In this document: piece after piece, positions 49,520-52,403 of the stretch
How the letters are laid out: each line of letters begins with the position of its first letter
Position numbering within the stretch: the stretch's first letter is position 1
DNA from: an uncultured Eubacteriaceae bacterium
GTDB taxonomy: Bacteria > Bacillota > Clostridia > Lachnospirales > CAG-274
DNA: 52,403 nt
Assembly (NCBI GenBank): GCA_946497035.1
Contig: CAMMIW010000016.1
Span: 1 to 52,403, forward strand
Direction: 5' to 3'
Notes under the pieces: model-generated
What the model was told of the DNA's origin: nothing
What the model saw: the letters and a program-made list of their open reading frames with translations, nothing else
The model's database searches: none
Program-made: the position numbers and the translations under genes

Positions 49520-50164
49520 ATGAAAATATTAGTTACAGGTTTTGATCCTTTTGATAAGGATATTGTAAATCCAGCTTATGAAGCAGTAAAAAAATTGCCT
49601 AATAGGATAAAAGACGCAGAAATAATAAAATTAGAAATACCTACTTCTTTTGAAAGAAGCAAAATAGCTATAGAAGAAGCTATAGATAAATATAGCCCAG
49701 ATGTTGTTTTATCTATAGGACAAGCTGGTGGCAGAAATGATATAACAATAGAAAAAGTAGCTATAAATTTAATTGAAGCAAGAATAAAAGATAATGACGG
49801 TAGCCAACCATTAGATACGACTATAAGAGAAGATGGCGAAACTGCTTATTTTACTAATTTGCCTATTAAAGGTATGGTATCACATATAAAAGAAAATAAT
49901 ATCCCTGCTACTATTTCTTATACAGCTGGTACATTTGTTTGTAATTCGGTTATGTATAATATATTATATTTAATAAATAAAAAATATAATAATATTAAAG
50001 GAGGATTTATACATGTTCCATTTTTACCAGAACAAGCAGCTATAAAAAATCCTATACCTTCTAGTATGTCTTTAGATATGATATGTAAATCTATAGAGCT
50101 AGCTATAGAGGCTATCGTATTAAATAAACAAGATAATAAATTAGTATCAGGTGAAACTCACTAG
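49520..50164 (+). CDS. pcp: pyrrolidone-carboxylate peptidase (pyroglutamyl-peptidase I)
   Basis: 214 residues. ILVTGFDPFDKDIVNPAYEA opens the protein. GQAGGRNDITIEKVAINLIE contains the catalytic Glu, SYTAGTFVCNSVMYNILYL the nucleophilic Cys, and GGFIHVPFLPEQ the His of the C15 triad. It releases N-terminal pyroglutamate from peptides in the cytoplasm. It is the third gene of the DUF969-DUF979 operon, 17 bp downstream of it, and its terminator immediately follows. Confidence 0.93.
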   Translation: MKILVTGFDPFDKDIVNPAYEAVKKLPNRIKDAEIIKLEIPTSFERSKIAIEEAIDKYSPDVVLSIGQAGGRNDITIEKVAINLIEARIKDNDGSQPLDTTIREDGETAYFTNLPIKGMVSHIKENNIPATISYTAGTFVCNSVMYNILYLINKKYNNIKGGFIHVPFLPEQAAIKNPIPSSMSLDMICKSIELAIEAIVLNKQDNKLVSGETH

Positions 50165-50166
50165 TT

Positions 50167-50203
50167 AAAAAAGGTTCTTTGTTATTAACAAAGAACCTTT
50201 TTT
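50167..50203. terminator. strong bidirectional terminator after pcp
   Basis: The arms at 50167-50183 (AAAAAAGGTTCTTTGTT) and 50187-50203 pair perfectly over 17 bp with an ATT loop, with A and T runs on both sides. It serves convergent genes. Confidence 0.92.
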
Positions 50204-50206
50204 TAT

Positions 50207-50842
50207 TTATTCATCTAGCATAACAGATGCTTTTTTAAACTCTAACTGACTTTCTTGAAATTTCTTTTCTTTATAAGGAAAATTTTTATCAAATTCATCA
50301 ACCTCTTCATCTTTTGCATCTAAAACATCAGAAAATACTACATATCCTTTAATATTATCTAAAGCCCCTTTATAAAGAGGTAAAACTAATAAACCTTTAT
50401 AAAAGTTGCCATCTGCCATAGATATATTATATTTTTTACCTCCTAAAAATCCATAGGGTTCATAATGATAAGGATATCCTAAAGTTAAAATAGCTTTATA
50501 TCCCATTTTTTTAGCTTGATTTATAGAGTGAGTTATTAGCTTTCTTCCTAAACCTTTTCTATGATATTTAGGAGATATAAAAACAGGACCAAAACTTATC
50601 ATTTTATATTCTGTATCATTATCTATAATTTTAGAGTGTGTATAAAATATAGCACCTTCTATATTTCCATCCACTTCTATAACAAACGATATCTCTTTTA
50701 TAAAATCTTTACTATTTCTCATTTTATGCACTACAAAATGCTCGTGGCAACCAGGGAAATATAAATTCCAAAAGGCATCTCGTGCTACTTCTTCTACCCT
50801 TCTGTAATCTTTTTCTTGTTCATTTCTTATATTTATATTCAT
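50207..50842 (-). CDS. GNAT family N-acetyltransferase
   Basis: 211 residues. It begins INIRNEQEKDYRRVEEVARD. The acetyl-CoA pyrophosphate loop is PKYHRKGLGRKLITHSI, and LTLGYPYHYEPYGF is typical of the YhbS/predicted N-acetyltransferase branch. The C-terminal about 70 residues are charged and contain a KGALDNIKGYVVFSD element. The substrate is unknown. AAAAGGATG lies before the ATG. Monocistronic. Confidence 0.83.
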   Translation of the reverse strand: MNINIRNEQEKDYRRVEEVARDAFWNLYFPGCHEHFVVHKMRNSKDFIKEISFVIEVDGNIEGAIFYTHSKIIDNDTEYKMISFGPVFISPKYHRKGLGRKLITHSINQAKKMGYKAILTLGYPYHYEPYGFLGGKKYNISMADGNFYKGLLVLPLYKGALDNIKGYVVFSDVLDAKDEEVDEFDKNFPYKEKKFQESQLEFKKASVMLDE

Positions 50843-50890
50843 AGTTATTTTTACATCCTTTTAAAATATAATATTAATTATTATACTTTT

Positions 50891-50914
50891 TGTTGAAAGT
50901 ATTAACTTTCAACA
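50891..50914. repeat. 10-bp perfect hairpin at the end of the micro-ORF
   Basis: TGTTGAAAGT (50891-50900) and ACTTTCAACA (50905-50914) have a 4-nt loop. On the minus strand it overlaps the stop of the 12-codon ORF. There is no T tract beyond it, so it is at best a weak terminator. Confidence 0.6.
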
Positions 50915-50940
50915 CCAAACCCCAGCTCTAATTTTAACAT
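50902..50940 (-). CDS. micro-ORF, 12 codons, with strong ribosome binding site
   Basis: AAAGGAGTGG lies 5 nt before an ATG that encodes MLKLELGFGVES and then TAA. It starts 20 bp after the stop of the coiled-coil gene on the same strand. Its last codons form the arm of a perfect 10-bp hairpin. The peptide has no signal sequence. The ribosome binding site is as good as those of the real genes here, so translation is plausible, but such a short ORF can also occur by chance. It could be a leader peptide, a signalling or modified peptide precursor, or a small toxin. Confidence 0.4.
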   Translation of the reverse strand: MLKLELGFGVES

Positions 50941-50960
50941 AAAAACCACTCCTTTAAATA

Positions 50961-51485
50961 TTAAATAACTTCTAAAGATAATCTTAAATGAAAAATAGCT
51001 CTATATAAGTTAGCTATAACTTTTATTTGATTATTTAAAATAGAAGTTAATTTTTTATATATTATACCAAAGTTATTTTTATTTGACAACATTTCATTTT
51101 CTAAATTAATCATATCTTTTTTATTATGTATTTTATTATTATAAATAGAAATATTTTTTTCTTCTTCACAAACTATGCTAGTATATTCTTGATAACAAGT
51201 CATTTGTTGTTTAGATAATTTTTCTTTACTTTTAATTTTGTCATTAAATTTTTGTTTTATATTTTGTGATAATGTATTTTTCTCTTGTAATAAATTTGAT
51301 ATTATATTAAAATTATTGTCTATCTCTATCATAAGGTTATTTATATCTTCAGATTGTATTTTTTGGTTTTTTCTTCTTTGTATTTTTGTATTGCTAGTAT
51401 ATAATTTGTATGCTTTAGATTCAAAAGTATCTAATGGTGTAGATATTAAAGAAAATAACATTATACTATTTAAAATTATATCCAT
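50961..51485 (-). CDS. hypothetical coiled-coil protein (174 aa)
   Basis: Not recognised. A short hydrophobic N-terminus (ILNSIMLFSLIS) could be a signal or anchor. The rest is almost entirely helical and charged, with heptad-like spacing (SEDINNLMIEIDNNFNIISN, then LSQNIKQKFNDKIKSKEKLS), and two cysteines (MTCYQEYTSIVCEEE) about 11 residues apart. It ends in a more hydrophobic helix (ANLYRAIFHLRLSLEVI). AAGGAGTG precedes the ATG. The micro-ORF follows by 20 bp and is probably on the same transcript. Confidence 0.6.
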   Translation of the reverse strand: MDIILNSIMLFSLISTPLDTFESKAYKLYTSNTKIQRRKNQKIQSEDINNLMIEIDNNFNIISNLLQEKNTLSQNIKQKFNDKIKSKEKLSKQQMTCYQEYTSIVCEEEKNISIYNNKIHNKKDMINLENEMLSNKNNFGIIYKKLTSILNNQIKVIANLYRAIFHLRLSLEVI

Positions 51486-51504
51486 TTTAAAGCACTCCTT
51501 AACA

Positions 51505-51521
51505 TATAGCTTAAAGCTATA
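51505..51521. repeat. palindrome in the leader of the coiled-coil gene
   Basis: TATAGCTT (51505-51512) and AAGCTATA (51514-51521) surround one A, just upstream of the ribosome binding site of the minus-strand gene. It could be an operator or an mRNA hairpin. The rest of 51486-51725 is AT-rich, with nothing else recognised. Confidence 0.35.
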
Positions 51522-51725
51522 ATCATATAAATTTTTAAAATATTATTATAGTGTTATAATATACCATAATTATGAACAAAATATGAATATATAATTAATA
51601 ATTAGTTAAATTGTAAATTATAATGTTAATTTTATATTAATAATATTATTTTCTTTTAAAAATATACAAAAAATCAATCTATAAAATGTATATATTATAC
51701 AAATTTTATATAATACCTATTTTAA

Positions 51726-52364
51726 TTATAAAATTAATAATTGATCTTCATCAAAATAGTCTTTTTTATTAGTTTTTTTATTTTTTATATCATTTAAAGT
51801 TATAGATAAATATTTAAATATTTCTTCTTTTGTTAAATAAGATTTACCTTTTAAATTTTGTCTATTTTTTAAATATTTTTCTATTAAGCTTATATTTATA
51901 ACATCTTCTCCATTTAAACAAGTATAGCAAAATAACAAATCTTCCATATTTGTTATATTACTTTCCATTGCTTCATTAGCAAAAACTTTTAAAATATAAG
52001 GATTTATATATTCCCTTTCTATACCTGCCCAAGTTGAATACAGATAATTTATAGTGTCAAACTCTGTTTGTATATCATCAAAGCTTTTATGCTTATCTCT
52101 TAAATCAAAACCTTCCATAAGCTTAAACCTGCATATTTCTACTTGATTTATATCTAAATCTAAGTTTTCATCTAATTTGAAAGTTAATATATATTTATCA
52201 TAATCTTTTATTTTAGTATCTTTTTCTAAAACTATTTTTAAACTATTAAATTTATTTGTTGGTTTATATTTTATTTTAGCACTTTTATTGGCTATAAATA
52301 CAAAATCATCAAATTTTACTATTCCTTTTGATATTTCTATTAAATTGTTGTAAGCAACTAAAAT
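51726..52364 (-). pseudogene. 5'-truncated gene of unknown function
   Basis: The open frame runs from the repeat at 52364 down to a TAA at 51726, about 212 codons. The nearest in-frame ATG (52118) gives 130 residues (MEGFDLRDKHKSFDDIQTEF) but has only a weak AGG upstream. The 82 codons before it look coding as well (for example GIVKFDDFVFIANKSAK, and DYDKYILTFKLDENLDL) yet have no start codon before a TAA inside the repeat. The 5' end is therefore probably lost, most likely to a mobile element. The sequence resembles structural or accessory proteins of phages or integrative elements only in general character; I do not recognise the family. Confidence 0.55.
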
Positions 52365-52403
52365 TTATGTCCGATTTTTACAAAATTTATGTCCTAAAAT
52401 TTA
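52360..52403. mobile_element. tandem terminal-type repeats at the window edge, possible transposon end
   Basis: AAAATTTATGTCC occurs exactly at 52360-52372 and 52382-52394, and a third partial copy (AAAATTTA) begins at 52396, where the window stops. Repeated short motifs at 22- and 14-bp intervals beside a truncated gene resemble transposase-binding sites at the end of an IS21-like or Mu/Tn7-like element. No transposase is visible because the window ends here. Confidence 0.45.

Noticed and set aside
52032..52118. ATG at 52118 as the true start of the last minus-strand gene
   Set aside because: The frame stays open and coding-like for 82 codons upstream and the ribosome binding site is weak, so a truncated longer gene is more likely.
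1..52403. CRISPR arrays, tRNA or rRNA genes
   Set aside because: No regularly spaced repeats of 24-40 bp, no cloverleaf with GGTTCRA/T-loop signature, and no rRNA landmarks were seen on either strand.

Overview
The window is strongly AT-rich, low-GC Gram-positive DNA. It most likely comes from an anaerobic, spore-forming clostridial bacterium, in the Lachnospiraceae/Clostridium XIVb sense. The evidence is a class III (glycyl radical) ribonucleotide reductase, the yqfC-yqfD-phoH-ybeY-era-yqzL-recO neighbourhood, an HU-RqcP pair, a GerMN-domain protein, consensus sigma-A promoters (TTGACA, 17 bp, TATAAT) and strong GGAGG-type ribosome binding sites. No rRNA, tRNA or CRISPR array is seen. The species cannot be named from this sequence alone.

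Left edge (1-6.1 kb) looks accessory. It holds a small phage-type ORF, a hicA-hicB toxin-antitoxin pair whose promoter carries a perfect 16-bp palindrome, about 0.84 kb without genes, a lone SpoVD/FtsI-type penicillin-binding protein, and a tyrosine recombinase transcribed divergently from an XRE/TPR regulator. From 6.4 to 13.5 kb is one plus-strand operon: a four-gene PotBCA-D-like ABC transporter, adenine deaminase and an MTA/SAH deaminase-type amidohydrolase, followed by a separately promoted DUF6440 protein. This suggests uptake and deamination of adenine-type compounds.

The core block from 13.5 to 31.6 kb contains asnB (minus), nrdD-nrdG-dut, hup, rqcP, proC, a very large PAS/GAF protein with two degenerate GGDEF domains and an intact EAL domain, then the minus-strand cluster yqfC-yqfD-phoH-ybeY-GNAT-era-yqzL-recO. 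A lone sensor histidine kinase faces away from that cluster.

From 31.7 to 41.9 kb, two minus-strand units are controlled by riboswitches. One is a P2-type metal ATPase under a yybP-ykoY (manganese) element whose terminator competes with the aptamer. The other is a cobalamin-riboswitch operon: cobT, cobU, cobS, a degenerate CobU-like gene, a phosphoglycerate-mutase-type phosphatase, a BtuF-like binding protein, and a CobQ-like protein that has lost the glutaminase domain but kept the C-terminal tail. Between them lie a membrane acyltransferase and a divergent SGNH hydrolase.

From 42 to 52.4 kb are two poorly known genes (one DUF4261), tex, a YfcE-type phosphodiesterase, an RdgB/HAM1 pyrophosphatase, a GerMN lipoprotein-like gene, the DUF969-DUF979-pcp operon (pyroglutamyl peptide metabolism), a GNAT enzyme, and a coiled-coil protein followed by a 12-codon micro-ORF with a strong ribosome binding site. 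The last gene lacks its 5' end and abuts tandem repeats that look like a transposon end at the window edge.
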